DNA of 64,000 bases from Nitrogeniibacter aestuarii (GCF_017309585.1 NZ_CP071321.1:4484001-4548000), one strand, 5' to 3'. Shown: positions 8,031 to 16,368, counted from the first letter of the stretch. Numbers and translations are program-made. Notes: generated by a model from the letters alone, not told the origin.

Positions 8031-9530
8031 GTGGAACTCCCAGTCCTTTCAAGTACCCCGACCGAAGCCGAAGGCGGCGGTTGCTCATCGAGCGGCTGTG
8101 GCACAGCGCCCGACGCACTGTCCCATCTGCCCGATCACATCCGCAGCAAGGTGCAGGATCACCCCTGTTACTCGGAAGAAGCGCACCACTACTTCGCCCG
8201 CATGCATGTGGCGGTGGCGCCGGCCTGTAACATCCAGTGCAACTACTGCAACCGCAAATATGACTGTTCGAACGAGTCGCGCCCCGGCGTGGTCTCCGAA
8301 CTGCTGACGCCCGACCAGGCGATCAAGAAGATCAAGGCGGTGGCCGCCGAGATTCCGCAGATGACGGTGCTGGGCATCGCCGGACCCGGAGACCCCCTCG
8401 CCAATCCGGACCGCACCTTCGAGACCTTCCGGATGCTCTCCGAGCAGACGCCTGACATCAAGCTGTGTGTGTCCACCAACGGGCTGAACCTGCCCCAGTA
8501 CGCCGACGAGATCGCCAAGCACAACATCGATCACGTCACCATCACCATCAACTGTCTCGACCCCGAGATCGGCGCGCAGATCTATCCCTGGATCTACTGG
8601 GAGAACAAGCGCATCCGCGGTGTCGAGGGCGCGAAGATCCTCATCGAACAACAGCAGAAAGGCCTCGAGGCACTGACCTCGCGGGGCATTCTGGTGAAGG
8701 TCAACTCGGTGATGATCCCGGGCGTCAATGACGAGCACCTGAAGGAAGTGTCGAAGGTGGTCAAGGCCAAGGGCGCCTTCCTGCACAATGTGATGCCGCT
8801 CATCGCCGAGGCCGAGCACGGCACCTACTACGGCATCATGGAGCAGCGCGGCCCGACCGACGAAGAGCTCCAGTCGCTGCAGGACGAGTGCTCCGGCGAC
8901 ATGGCCATGATGCGCCACTGCCGCCAGTGCCGCGCCGATGCGGTCGGCCTGCTGGGCGAAGACCGTGGCGACGAGTTCACCCTCGACAAGATCGACGTCA
9001 TGGACGTGGATTACGAGGCGGCCATGGAGCGTCGCAAGGTGGTGCACGACGACATCATCAGCAAGCTCGAAGCCGAGCGCGCGGCCAAGAACGCCAAGAT
9101 CCCGGTGCATCTGTCCATCGCCCCCGACGCCCGTCCGGTGCTGATGGCCGTGGCCGGCAAGGGCGGCATGGTGGCCGAGCACTTCGGTCATGCCAAGGAG
9201 TTCCTCATCTACGAGGCCTCTCCGGAGGGCGTGCGCTTCATCAGCCATCGCAAGACCGAGCTGTACTGCGCGGGTGGCGACACCTGTGGCGAAGGCGACG
9301 ACGAGCCCGAATCCGTCCTCGAGCGCAACATCCGCACCCTCTCGGGTTGCGAGGTGGTGCTGTGCTCCAAGATCGGCTTCGAACCGTGGGGCATGCTGGA
9401 AGACGCCGGCATCCAGCCCAACGGCGAGCATGCCATGGAGCCCATCGAGGACGCGGTGATGGCGGTCTACAAGGAGATGTTCGACGCCGGGAAACTGGCC
9501 GAGCCCGCTCCGGCAGCCCAGGTCGCCTGA
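8031..9530 (+). CDS. nifB: Nitrogenase FeMo-cofactor biosynthesis protein NifB
   Basis: NifB is the radical-SAM enzyme that builds NifB-co, the [8Fe-9S-C] core of the nitrogenase cofactor. The protein is 499 residues, normal for the family. The CxxxCxxC SAM cluster motif is at residues 66-73 (ACNIQCNYCNRKYDC), and the N-terminal cysteine/glycine segment GGGCSSSGCG is present. Residues from about 360 on form the NifX/NafY-like C-terminal domain, with GKGGMVAEHFGHAKEF. A GTG at 8031 is the start because AGAGGAG (8017-8023) precedes it; ATG alternatives do not fit. It heads the fdxN-nifO-flavodiiron unit under a perfect NifA/sigma-54 promoter. Confidence 0.97.
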   Translation: MELPVLSSTPTEAEGGGCSSSGCGTAPDALSHLPDHIRSKVQDHPCYSEEAHHYFARMHVAVAPACNIQCNYCNRKYDCSNESRPGVVSELLTPDQAIKKIKAVAAEIPQMTVLGIAGPGDPLANPDRTFETFRMLSEQTPDIKLCVSTNGLNLPQYADEIAKHNIDHVTITINCLDPEIGAQIYPWIYWENKRIRGVEGAKILIEQQQKGLEALTSRGILVKVNSVMIPGVNDEHLKEVSKVVKAKGAFLHNVMPLIAEAEHGTYYGIMEQRGPTDEELQSLQDECSGDMAMMRHCRQCRADAVGLLGEDRGDEFTLDKIDVMDVDYEAAMERRKVVHDDIISKLEAERAAKNAKIPVHLSIAPDARPVLMAVAGKGGMVAEHFGHAKEFLIYEASPEGVRFISHRKTELYCAGGDTCGEGDDEPESVLERNIRTLSGCEVVLCSKIGFEPWGMLEDAGIQPNGEHAMEPIEDAVMAVYKEMFDAGKLAEPAPAAQVA

Positions 9531-9624
9531 TTGTTTCAAGGGAACAGCACGATGGCCCAACACGCCACCAAAACCGACGCCTCGCCAACCTTGCGCACCT
9601 TGTGTATGGCTGCGGGCCTCGTGC

Positions 9625-9895
9625 AAGGGTCTGTTTCCGGCCAATCGGCGGTCGCGCTTGGGTCTTTTTGTTCGCGCGGCAAGGCGCACCGACGCGGCCT
9701 GGGTGGATCCCCAGGCAAGGAGGTGCAACGCAGCAGCGGGGACAAAAAGACCCAAGCCCGAAGGGTTGGGTCGATGAGCACCCGTGACTGCGTTGCGCTC
9801 GTTGCCAAGGGGACCACCCTTGGCCGCCTCGCACGCCTTGTCCCGGGCACTCATCGACCCAACGCGATCCGTCGCTTGGCCGGAAGCAGACCCTT
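9625..9895. repeat. Nested inverted-repeat element between nifB and fdxN
   Basis: The roughly 490-base gap after nifB holds no convincing gene but three pairs of inverted arms. The outer arms at 9625-9644 and 9876-9895 match at 19 of 20 positions. Inside them, 9657-9671 pairs perfectly with 9742-9756, and 9765-9778 pairs perfectly with 9850-9863. In RNA this would fold as an outer stem enclosing two large hairpins. ORFs of up to 160 codons across it have shadow-like composition. It may be a mobile non-coding repeat family of the host. Confidence 0.75.
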
Positions 9896-10026
9896 CCCGC
9901 TTCTCGCGATCAACGCCCAAACGCTTCGTCTGGCCAATCCGATACGCCCGAAAACCAGCCCGGTCACCGCCGCGCTGAAGACGGCAGCACGGATCAACAC
10001 CACCCCCCGACACTGAGGAGCCGACC

Positions 10027-10308
10027 ATGGCATTGCAAATCACCGCCCAATGCGTCAATTGCTGGGCCTGCTACGACGTCTGCCCCAACGACGCCATCTA
10101 CGACGACAAGCCGCACTTCCTCATCAACGAGGACAAGTGCACCGAATGCCTCGGGGACCACGACGACCCCCAATGCGCGGCGATCTGCCCGATCGAATGC
10201 GCCATCGTCGATGAACTGGGCGATCCGCTCAACGCACCGGGTTCGCTGACCAACATCCCGATCGAGAAGATCGCGGAGATGGAACTGCTACCCGCGGAGT
10301 ACCTGTAA
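10027..10308 (+). CDS. fdxN: 2[4Fe-4S] ferredoxin, nifB-associated
   Basis: A 93-residue bacterial ferredoxin with two cluster motifs. CVNCWACYDVCP (residues 9-20) supplies CxxCxxCxxxCP, and CTECLGDHDDPQCAAICP (residues 38-55) supplies CxxC-x8-CxxxCP. The longer spacing in the second motif is typical of FdxN-type nif ferredoxins. Proteins of this type supply low-potential electrons for NifB or nitrogenase. It is the first gene after the inverted-repeat element that follows nifB and precedes nifO by about 50 bases. A second ferredoxin of the same motif layout is encoded at 41888-42079. Confidence 0.9.
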   Translation: MALQITAQCVNCWACYDVCPNDAIYDDKPHFLINEDKCTECLGDHDDPQCAAICPIECAIVDELGDPLNAPGSLTNIPIEKIAEMELLPAEYL

Positions 10309-10355
10309 CCGTCCGGGCGGGGACGCCCGCCCGAACGCACAAGGAGGGAGCCTTC

Positions 10356-10799
10356 ATGGCGACCGTGACGTTTTTCGAGAAACCCGGCTGTGCCGGCAAC
10401 AAGCAGCAGAAGGCGCTGCTCGAAGCCGCCGGACACCAGCTCGTGGTGCGCAGCCTGCTGGCCGAGCCGTGGACGGCCGAGCGCCTCATGGACTTCCTCG
10501 CTCCCCTGCCGGTGAGCGAATGGTTCAACCTGAGTGCGCCCGCCGTGCGCGATGGCGACATCGTGCCCGAACGGCTCGACGCCGACGCCGCCATGGCCTT
10601 GCTGCTCGACACGCCACTGCTCATCCGCCGCCCGCTCATGGAAGTGGATGGCACCCGTATGGTCGGCTTTGACAGCTTCGCCGTGGACGCCTGGATCGGG
10701 CTCGATCCGGCCGCGGCGACTCAAGGCAACCTCGAAGGCTGCGCCAAAGGCAGCGGCGCTCACGCACCCTGTCCGGACCCGACGGCCGAGGAGGTCTGA
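10356..10799 (+). CDS. nifO: ArsC/Spx-like nitrogenase-associated protein NifO
   Basis: A 147-residue protein of the thioredoxin-like ArsC/Spx fold, starting VTFFEKPGCAGNKQQKALLE. Residue 12 is the only cysteine of the would-be CxxC site (CAGN), as in NifO. LLIRRPLMEVDGTRMVGFD matches the ArsC region that ends the domain. NifO influences the distribution of molybdenum between nitrogenase and nitrate assimilation in Azotobacter; an arsenate reductase role is unlikely in this setting. AAGGAGGG lies just before the ATG. The stop is one base from the flavodiiron start, so the two are translationally close. Confidence 0.82.
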   Translation: MATVTFFEKPGCAGNKQQKALLEAAGHQLVVRSLLAEPWTAERLMDFLAPLPVSEWFNLSAPAVRDGDIVPERLDADAAMALLLDTPLLIRRPLMEVDGTRMVGFDSFAVDAWIGLDPAAATQGNLEGCAKGSGAHAPCPDPTAEEV

Positions 10800-10800
10800 C

Positions 10801-12075
10801 ATGGTCCCCGCAGGTCTTTCAGACGGTGCGGTCGAACTGGCGCCGGGCGTCCACTGGGTGGGCGCCCTGGACCCGCATCTGCGCAATTTCGACATCATCC
10901 TCAAGACCGCCAACGGCACCAGCTACAACAGCTACGTGGTGCGCGGAAGCAAGGGCGTGGCCGTGATCGACACGGTGAAGGAAAACTACGCCGACACCTT
11001 CTTCCGCCGGCTGGAATCCGTCGCCCGCTACGACGAGATCACCACCATCGTGCTCAACCATCTGGAGCCGGACCACAGCGGCGCCTTGCCCGAGCTGCTG
11101 CGCCGTGCGCCGCAGGCCAAGGTGTATCTGTCGAGCCGCGCGCAGATGATGCTCAAGGCCCTGCTCAAGCCCAGCGAGAGCCAGCCGCCCGACTACACCC
11201 CGGTCACCACCGGCGACCAGGTGAGCCTGGGCGACCGCACCCTGCGCTTCCTGCACACCCCGTACCTGCACTGGCCCGACACCCAGTGCACCTATCTGGT
11301 CGAGGACGGCATGCTGTTCTCGGGCGACATCTTCGGTTGTCACTTCTGCGATCCGCGACTGTTCAACGATCTGTCCGGCGACTTCCGCTTTTCGTTCGAG
11401 TACTACTACCAGCACATCATGCGGCCCTTCCGCGAACATGTGCTCGATGCGGTGGCCCTCATCGAGCCCCTCAAGCTCGAACTCATTGCCCCCGCCCATG
11501 GCCCCATCCTGCGTCATCAGCCGCGCGACTATGTGCTGCGCTATCGCGAACTGGCCACCCCGCGGCTGTGCAATGAAGCGCGCAGCGAGAAGACCCTGGT
11601 GGTGTTCTACCTCTCGGCCTATGGCAACACGCGGCTCATGGCCGAATCGATTGCCGAGGGTGCCGAGCGTCTGGGTGGCGTGCGCGTCTCGCTCTACGAC
11701 CTGGAAGGCGGCGACCCGGACGGCTTCACCGATCTGGTCGAAGAAGCCGACGGTCTGGCCATCGGCAGCCCCACCATCAACGCCGACGCGGTCAAACCCA
11801 TCTGGGACCTGCTCTCCTCGCTCACCAGCGTGAACATCAAGGGCAAGCTGGGCGTGGCCTTCGGCTCCTATGGCTGGAGCGGCGAGGCGGTGCGCCTGAT
11901 CGAAGACCGTCTGCGCGGGCTGAAGATGCGCGTCCCGGTCGAGGGCCTGCGCGTCAAGCTGGTGCCCGCGCTTGATGAACTCGACCACTGCCGCGATCTG
12001 GGCGAGAAAGTCGCCCGCCACCTCACCGGCCAGGTGGAAAACCGCGTCATCGACATGTCGGAGCTGGTCGGATGA
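10801..12075 (+). CDS. Flavodiiron protein (A-type flavoprotein, FprA family)
   Basis: A 424-residue protein with an N-terminal metallo-beta-lactamase-like diiron domain (about 1-255) and a C-terminal flavodoxin domain (about 262-400). The diiron ligands appear as NHLEPDHSG (HxExDH), with a further ligand in SGDIFGCH and a late AHGPILRH. The flavodoxin domain begins LVVFYLSAYGNTRLMAESIA, an FMN phosphate loop. These enzymes reduce O2 to water or NO to N2O in the cytoplasm. Between nifO and nif ferredoxins it most likely protects nitrogenase, or uses the neighbouring ferredoxins as donor; that is inference. An in-frame extension upstream to 10534 is a shadow of nifO. Confidence 0.92.
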   Translation: MVPAGLSDGAVELAPGVHWVGALDPHLRNFDIILKTANGTSYNSYVVRGSKGVAVIDTVKENYADTFFRRLESVARYDEITTIVLNHLEPDHSGALPELLRRAPQAKVYLSSRAQMMLKALLKPSESQPPDYTPVTTGDQVSLGDRTLRFLHTPYLHWPDTQCTYLVEDGMLFSGDIFGCHFCDPRLFNDLSGDFRFSFEYYYQHIMRPFREHVLDAVALIEPLKLELIAPAHGPILRHQPRDYVLRYRELATPRLCNEARSEKTLVVFYLSAYGNTRLMAESIAEGAERLGGVRVSLYDLEGGDPDGFTDLVEEADGLAIGSPTINADAVKPIWDLLSSLTSVNIKGKLGVAFGSYGWSGEAVRLIEDRLRGLKMRVPVEGLRVKLVPALDELDHCRDLGEKVARHLTGQVENRVIDMSELVG

Positions 12076-12101
12076 ATGCGCACAAATATCCCATCTCCGC
12101 A

Positions 12102-12187
12102 GGTCGGCCTGAGCGCAAGCGAAGCCCGACAGGCATCGCCACGAGCTGGCACACCGGATGCCGGGCTTCGCTTCGCTCAGGCCGGCC
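12102..12187. repeat. Intergenic inverted repeat
   Basis: Two arms of about 31-35 bases (12102-12136 and 12158-12187) are imperfect reverse complements built around GGCCTGAGCG and GCGAAGCCCG. The spacing between arms is about 20 bases, so a strong hairpin could form between the flavodiiron gene and the ferredoxin gene. It looks like a dispersed intergenic repeat rather than a simple terminator, since no U-tract follows. Confidence 0.7.
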
Positions 12188-12272
12188 TACGCCCTTCGAT
12201 CACCTCATTGTGGTACCCGCAGCGTCCAGTGACGCCCTGGGCTTCCACCCGTAATCGCTCAAGGAGAACCCC

Positions 12273-12560
12273 ATGCCCAAGGCACAAGTCACGTTTGAAG
12301 ACATCGGCGTCACCGTCACCGTCCCGGCCGGCACCCGGCTGATCGAGGTCTCGGAAAAGGTCGGCGCCGGCATCACTTATGGCTGCCGGGAGGGCGAGTG
12401 CTGCACTTGCCTCACCAAGGTCATCAAAGGCGCGGAACACCTCGCCACCCCCTCGGTACTCGAAGACCAGGTGTTGAAAGACAACCTGGCGCCCCGAGGG
12501 CATCGCCTGGCGTGCCAGGCGCAAATCCTGGGCGGTGAAATCACCGTCCGCCCCGGCTGA
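12273..12560 (+). CDS. [2Fe-2S] ferredoxin
   Basis: A 95-residue plant-type ferredoxin. The cluster ligands are in CREGECCTC (C-x4-C-x2-C, with an additional adjacent cysteine) and in HRLACQ near the C-terminus. An AAGGAG box precedes the ATG at the expected distance. Together with the next gene it forms a pair of 2Fe-2S ferredoxins between the flavodiiron gene and nifQ. Likely roles are electron supply to the flavodiiron protein or to a nif assembly step, but the sequence does not decide this. Confidence 0.9.
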   Translation: MPKAQVTFEDIGVTVTVPAGTRLIEVSEKVGAGITYGCREGECCTCLTKVIKGAEHLATPSVLEDQVLKDNLAPRGHRLACQAQILGGEITVRPG

Positions 12561-12635
12561 CCGTTCAGTCAGAAGGTCGCTCCCCCCAACAGGGAGAACC
12601 TTCATCTCACTCGACATTCTTTTGGAGAAAGCATC

Positions 12636-13001
12636 ATGTCTCTCGTGACATTCACCAGCACCCTGCACAAGGACAAGACGGTCTATGCCGTGGCCGGCAG
12701 CCACACCCAGACCATCCTCTCACTGGCCAAGGAACACCACATCCCCATCGACTTCGGCTGTGGCGAAGGCGACTGTGGCACCTGCCTGGTCAAGGTCTCC
12801 TCCCTCGACGGCAAGCGCCGCCCCATGGGTGGCCCGCTCAACAACCGCGAAGTGGCCGTGCTCAAGGAAATGGGCAAGGTCAATCAGGAGGAGCTCGAGA
12901 AGATGTACGTGGACGACATCCCGCCCAACCACTGGCGTCTGGCCTGCCAGATGATCGTGCGTGGCGGCGAAGACCTGCTGGTGGAATATCCCAGCAAGTA
13001 A
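12636..13001 (+). CDS. [2Fe-2S] ferredoxin with insertion
   Basis: A 121-residue plant-type ferredoxin. CGEGDCGTC supplies three ligands (C-x4-C-x2-C) and WRLACQ the fourth. Between them it carries an extra helical stretch of about 30 residues (GGPLNNREVAVLKEMGKVNQ and on) that the previous ferredoxin lacks. Similar elongated ferredoxins occur near nif genes in Azotobacter-type clusters. TGGAGAAAG precedes the ATG. The two neighbouring ferredoxins are clearly diverged from each other, so they are unlikely to be a recent duplication and may serve different partners. Confidence 0.88.
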   Translation: MSLVTFTSTLHKDKTVYAVAGSHTQTILSLAKEHHIPIDFGCGEGDCGTCLVKVSSLDGKRRPMGGPLNNREVAVLKEMGKVNQEELEKMYVDDIPPNHWRLACQMIVRGGEDLLVEYPSK

Positions 13002-13068
13002 GTCCCCCTGTCCGATGACCGCCCTGCCAACACGGCGGGGCGGCCATGCTAGTCTGGAGGCCACGCAC

Positions 13069-13641
13069 ATGAACGCTACCGACCCCATCGCCATGCGCGA
13101 CACCGTGCACATCGACCTGCTGCGTCGTCCGGTCGACCCGACGGTGGCCGCAGACCCGAACCGGGCGTTGTTTGCCAGCCTGGTGGCGGGCCAGTGCGCC
13201 GGCTTTGGCTGCCTGCCCGCCGATCTGGGTCTGGGTACCGTCGCCTTCGTGCGCATGCTGAACCACTTTTTCCCCGGCCCGGTGCCACGCACCATCGCGC
13301 GCGAGATCGAAGACATCCCCGAATGGACCGATCTGCAGCAACTGCTTCTCAATCACCGCGGCAAGCGTCATCGCGCCGAAGAATGGATGGCCGACATCGT
13401 CGCCACCGCCTGCGCCGGTCGCGATCACCTGTGGCAGGACCTTGGCCTGGCCAATCGCGGTGAGCTGTCGATCCTGCTCAGGCATAACTTCCTGCCCCTG
13501 GCCGGACAGAACACCGGCGACATGAAGTGGAAGAAATTCCTCTACAAGCAGTTCTGTGAAGCCGAAGGCATCTATGTGTGCCCTGCGCCTTCCTGTGGCG
13601 AGTGTGCGGAGCATTCGAAGTGCTTCGGTCCGGAAGAGTGA
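13069..13641 (+). CDS. nifQ: NifQ, molybdenum donation to FeMo-cofactor synthesis
   Basis: A 190-residue protein with the diagnostic NifQ C-terminal cluster motif Cys-x4-Cys-x2-Cys-x5-Cys, seen as CPAPSCGECAEHSKC. This motif binds a Mo-Fe-S cluster that supplies molybdenum to NifE/N during cofactor synthesis. Internal NHRGKRHRAEEWMADIVA is also typical. The ATG at 13069 has GGAGG 8 bases upstream; the longer open frame reaching back to 12961 overlaps the ferredoxin and is not used. The TGA is immediately followed by the draG start, so both are in one operon. Confidence 0.95.
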   Translation: MNATDPIAMRDTVHIDLLRRPVDPTVAADPNRALFASLVAGQCAGFGCLPADLGLGTVAFVRMLNHFFPGPVPRTIAREIEDIPEWTDLQQLLLNHRGKRHRAEEWMADIVATACAGRDHLWQDLGLANRGELSILLRHNFLPLAGQNTGDMKWKKFLYKQFCEAEGIYVCPAPSCGECAEHSKCFGPEE

Positions 13642-14586
13642 GTGGGCATGCCACCCGTGACCGCCCCCCGCCAGCGCAGCACGCCGACCGGCTGGCCGGA
13701 CGCACGGACGCTGCGCGACCGCGCGGTCGGCGCCTACCTGGGCCTCGCCATTGGCGATGCGCTGGGCGCGACGGTCGAGTTCATGACCCCGCGTGAAATA
13801 CAGGCCAGGCATGGCGTGCACAAAGACATCACCGGCGGCGGCTGGCTCAGGCTCAAGGCCGGGCAGGTCACCGACGACACCACCATGGCGCTCGCCCTCG
13901 GCGAAGCCATCCTGGCTCAGGACGGGCACGTCGAGCCCGAGGCCTGCGCCCGGGCCTTTGATGACTGGATGCGCGCCAAGCCGGTCGACATCGGCAACAC
14001 GGTGCGGCGCAATCTCATCACCTGGCGGCGCACCGGCGAGGCGAAGGCCCCGTATTCGGAGCACGACGCCGGCAATGGAGCGGCCATGCGCCTGCTGCCC
14101 GTGGCCCTGGTCAGCCTGGGCCGCTCGCTGACCGACATCGCCACGGCCAATGCCGCCCAGGCCCATGTGACCCATCACAATGCCCTGTCGGACGCCGCCT
14201 GCGAATGCCTGATCGCGCTCATTCATGCCGGCCTGCTTCACCGCCCCGCAGAGGCACTCATCGCCATCGACCGGCTGTTTGACACGCAACCGGTGTTCAA
14301 GCTGCCCGCCAAACGGGTCGAAAACCCGAGCGGCTTCATCGTGGACACCATGCACGCCGTGCTGCAGACGCTGGAAGACTTCGAAGATGTGTTCCCGGCG
14401 CTGGTGGACATCGTCAATCGTGGCGGCGATGCCGACACCACGGGTGCCATCGTCGGCATGCTGGTCGGCGCACGCCATGGCGTCGATGCCCTGCCCAAAC
14501 GCTGGGTGCGCGCGCTCGACCGCGCGACCCGTGATCGCTGCACCTACCAGGCCGAAGCGCTCCTCGACCACGCTCTTCGCCACTGA
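13642..14586 (+). CDS. draG: ADP-ribosyl-[dinitrogen reductase] hydrolase
   Basis: DraG removes ADP-ribose from the Fe protein arginine (Arg102 of the NifH encoded here) and so reactivates nitrogenase. The 314-residue protein has the family's dimanganese sites: GDALGATVEF near residue 38, DDTTMALAL near residue 78 and NRGGDADTTGAIVG near residue 259. The start is a GTG at 13642 directly after the nifQ stop, or an ATG two codons later. Its partner draT lies 22 kb away, divergent from nifH, so the usual draTG operon is split here. Activity is normally controlled by membrane sequestration through GlnK/AmtB, which are not in the window. Confidence 0.95.
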   Translation: MGMPPVTAPRQRSTPTGWPDARTLRDRAVGAYLGLAIGDALGATVEFMTPREIQARHGVHKDITGGGWLRLKAGQVTDDTTMALALGEAILAQDGHVEPEACARAFDDWMRAKPVDIGNTVRRNLITWRRTGEAKAPYSEHDAGNGAAMRLLPVALVSLGRSLTDIATANAAQAHVTHHNALSDAACECLIALIHAGLLHRPAEALIAIDRLFDTQPVFKLPAKRVENPSGFIVDTMHAVLQTLEDFEDVFPALVDIVNRGGDADTTGAIVGMLVGARHGVDALPKRWVRALDRATRDRCTYQAEALLDHALRH

Positions 14587-14722
14587 TCTTTCGCTGGCGC
14601 AGCCCGATGCTGCGCCTCCGCACCGGCGAGGCCACAGACGGCCCGCCGGCCTCGCGCGACCCGCTCCCACCGGCCGGCGTGCCAACGCTGGATACGGGCC
14701 AGGGCCCGAGGAGCACCCCATC

Positions 14723-15409
14723 ATGTCTGCCTCACGCAGCACACCGCGACCGCTCGAGACGCTCGCCACCCATCAGGACCATCAGGACTGGTTGCGCATG
14801 TGGCGCAAGGGACAGACGGATGACTTCCACCAAGCCAAGATCAACCCGCTGCTGCGACGCTTCTGGCACACCCTGGTGCCCGATCCGGCCGCCCGTGTGT
14901 TTGTCCCCCTGTGTGGCAAGAGTCTCGATCTGCTGTGGCTGGCCGCCCGCGGCCACGAGGTGATCGGGGTCGAACTCAGCCCCGTCGCCATCAACGCCTT
15001 CTTCAGCGAATGCGGCCTCAAGCCCGACAAACGAAAACGCGGCAAGCTCACACGACACGACAGCGAGCGCATCAGCCTGCTGTGCGGCGATTTCTTCCGG
15101 CTCGAACCGGACGATCTGGGCGCGATCGACGTGGTGTATGACCGCGCAGCGCTCACCGCCTTGCCCGAGGCGCTGCGGGCGCCGTATGTGGCGCGCTTGC
15201 GCCACCTCGTCCCGCCGCAGTGTACGGTTTTCCTGGTGACGGTCGCCGACGTCGATCCGGACGCCCCGGACGAGGTGCGCGCCGGTGGCATCGACGAAGA
15301 CATTCGCCGTCTGTATGCCGCTCACTTTGACATCGACATGGCGCATCGGGAGCCCGGCTTCACCGATCTGGAACACACCGCCTACCGTCTGAGGCCTCGC
15401 CCGCGTTGA
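14723..15409 (+). CDS. tpm: Thiopurine S-methyltransferase family protein
   Basis: A 228-residue SAM-dependent methyltransferase. It shows the TPMT pattern: WRKGQTDDFHQAKINPLL at the N-terminus, then RVFVPLCGKSLDLLWLAARGHEV (SAM-binding motif I) and VYDRAALTALPEALR around residue 140. Bacterial TPMTs methylate thiols, selenite or tellurite. The ATG at 14723 is preceded by GAGGAG; the open frame upstream to 14225 overlaps draG. It follows draG by about 136 bases and is probably separately regulated. No link with nitrogen fixation is evident. Confidence 0.9.
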   Translation: MSASRSTPRPLETLATHQDHQDWLRMWRKGQTDDFHQAKINPLLRRFWHTLVPDPAARVFVPLCGKSLDLLWLAARGHEVIGVELSPVAINAFFSECGLKPDKRKRGKLTRHDSERISLLCGDFFRLEPDDLGAIDVVYDRAALTALPEALRAPYVARLRHLVPPQCTVFLVTVADVDPDAPDEVRAGGIDEDIRRLYAAHFDIDMAHREPGFTDLEHTAYRLRPRPR

Positions 15410-15576
15410 GTCCGACCGGGTTTATTTCCACCAACGGCGCCATTACCGGCACTTTCGGCCTATAGTTGAAGGATCGCCGCGGCGCGGCAGAATCACGGAA
15501 AGGCGTGGATGCACACCTCACGATTGGGCTACTACACACAACGGCAGGCCATGGATCTCAAGCCGTTCATGCGCGC

Positions 15577-16362
15577 TTGAGCGGCGCCGCGGAACACCTC
15601 GAGGCACCCGCGGGGGGCGACCTGGGGATCATCATCACCTGCGAGCACGGGGGCAATCGCATCCCGGAGCAGTACCGCATCTATTTCAGCGGTCGCCATG
15701 ATCTGGTGCGCTCGTCGCGCGCCTACGACCCCGGCGCCATGGAGATGGCCCGCGCGGCCGCGACCGCCTTCAGCGCGCCATTGCTCGCCTCGCGCGTCAC
15801 GCGTCTGCTGGTCGACCTCAATCGTGCGTTGAGCCATCCGGAATTGCACGACGAAGCGGTGCGCCAGGCCTCCAAGGAAGAGCGCGACGGCATCCTCAAC
15901 ACCTACTATCACCCCTACCGCAAGCAGGCGGAAGATCTGGTGGCCAAGTCGATCGAGCGCTACGGCCGGGTGCTGCACCTGGCCTGCCACAGCTTCGAGC
16001 ACGAGCCGACCACGACCCGCGAAGCCGACATCGGCCTGCTGTACGACCGCCGTCGCGAGCCGGAAAAACTGTTGTGCGAGCGCTGGCAGGCCGACATGGC
16101 CGAGCGCGACCAGCGCCTGTCGATCCGGCGCAACTACCCCTCGCGCAGCGAGGGCGGCAGCCTCATGTCGAAGCTGCGCCGACGGCATTGCGCCGATGTC
16201 TACATGGGCATCGACCTGATGATCAACCAGCGCCATGCCGACACCGGCGGACACCACTGGTCGTCCCTGCGCGGGTTGATCCTGCAGAGCCTGAGCGACG
16301 TCCTGGAGCGGCCCATCAAGACCGAACAACCGGTTCGCATCACCTACGGCTCGGAAATATGA
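15577..16362 (+). CDS. N-formylglutamate amidohydrolase family protein (copy 1)
   Basis: Homologous along its length to the product at 20638-21465, and a member of the N-formylglutamate amidohydrolase (FGase/HutG) superfamily. Metal ligand segments are IIITCEHGGNRIPE and HLACHSFEHE, and a VDLNRALSHP segment follows the pattern of the paralogue. Family enzymes hydrolyse amide bonds using Zn. The start is uncertain: TTG at 15466, GTG at 15505 and TTG at 15577 are all in frame and no ATG is available early. I prefer 15577 because it gives an N-terminus like the paralogue and overlaps (TTGA) the stop of a 23-codon ORF (15509-15580) that has its own GGAAAGG box. Confidence 0.82.
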   Translation: MSGAAEHLEAPAGGDLGIIITCEHGGNRIPEQYRIYFSGRHDLVRSSRAYDPGAMEMARAAATAFSAPLLASRVTRLLVDLNRALSHPELHDEAVRQASKEERDGILNTYYHPYRKQAEDLVAKSIERYGRVLHLACHSFEHEPTTTREADIGLLYDRRREPEKLLCERWQADMAERDQRLSIRRNYPSRSEGGSLMSKLRRRHCADVYMGIDLMINQRHADTGGHHWSSLRGLILQSLSDVLERPIKTEQPVRITYGSEI

Positions 16363-16368
16363 GCGCCC

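Noticed and set aside
9531..10016. A 161-codon frame between nifB and fdxN
   Set aside because: Most of it is the inverted-repeat element. The translated product is low in hydrophobic structure and changes style at the repeat arms.
8085..10058. A 657-codon open frame antisense to nifB
   Set aside because: It lies opposite a clear nifB gene. High GC content produces long stop-free antisense frames, and the product has shadow-type composition rich in His, Gly and Arg.
12147..12162. A -24/-12-like sequence TGGCACACCGGATGCC before the 2Fe-2S ferredoxin gene
   Set aside because: The GG-GC spacing fits, but the -12 element is weak, there is no TGT-N10-ACA site upstream, and it lies inside an inverted-repeat loop that occurs for other reasons.
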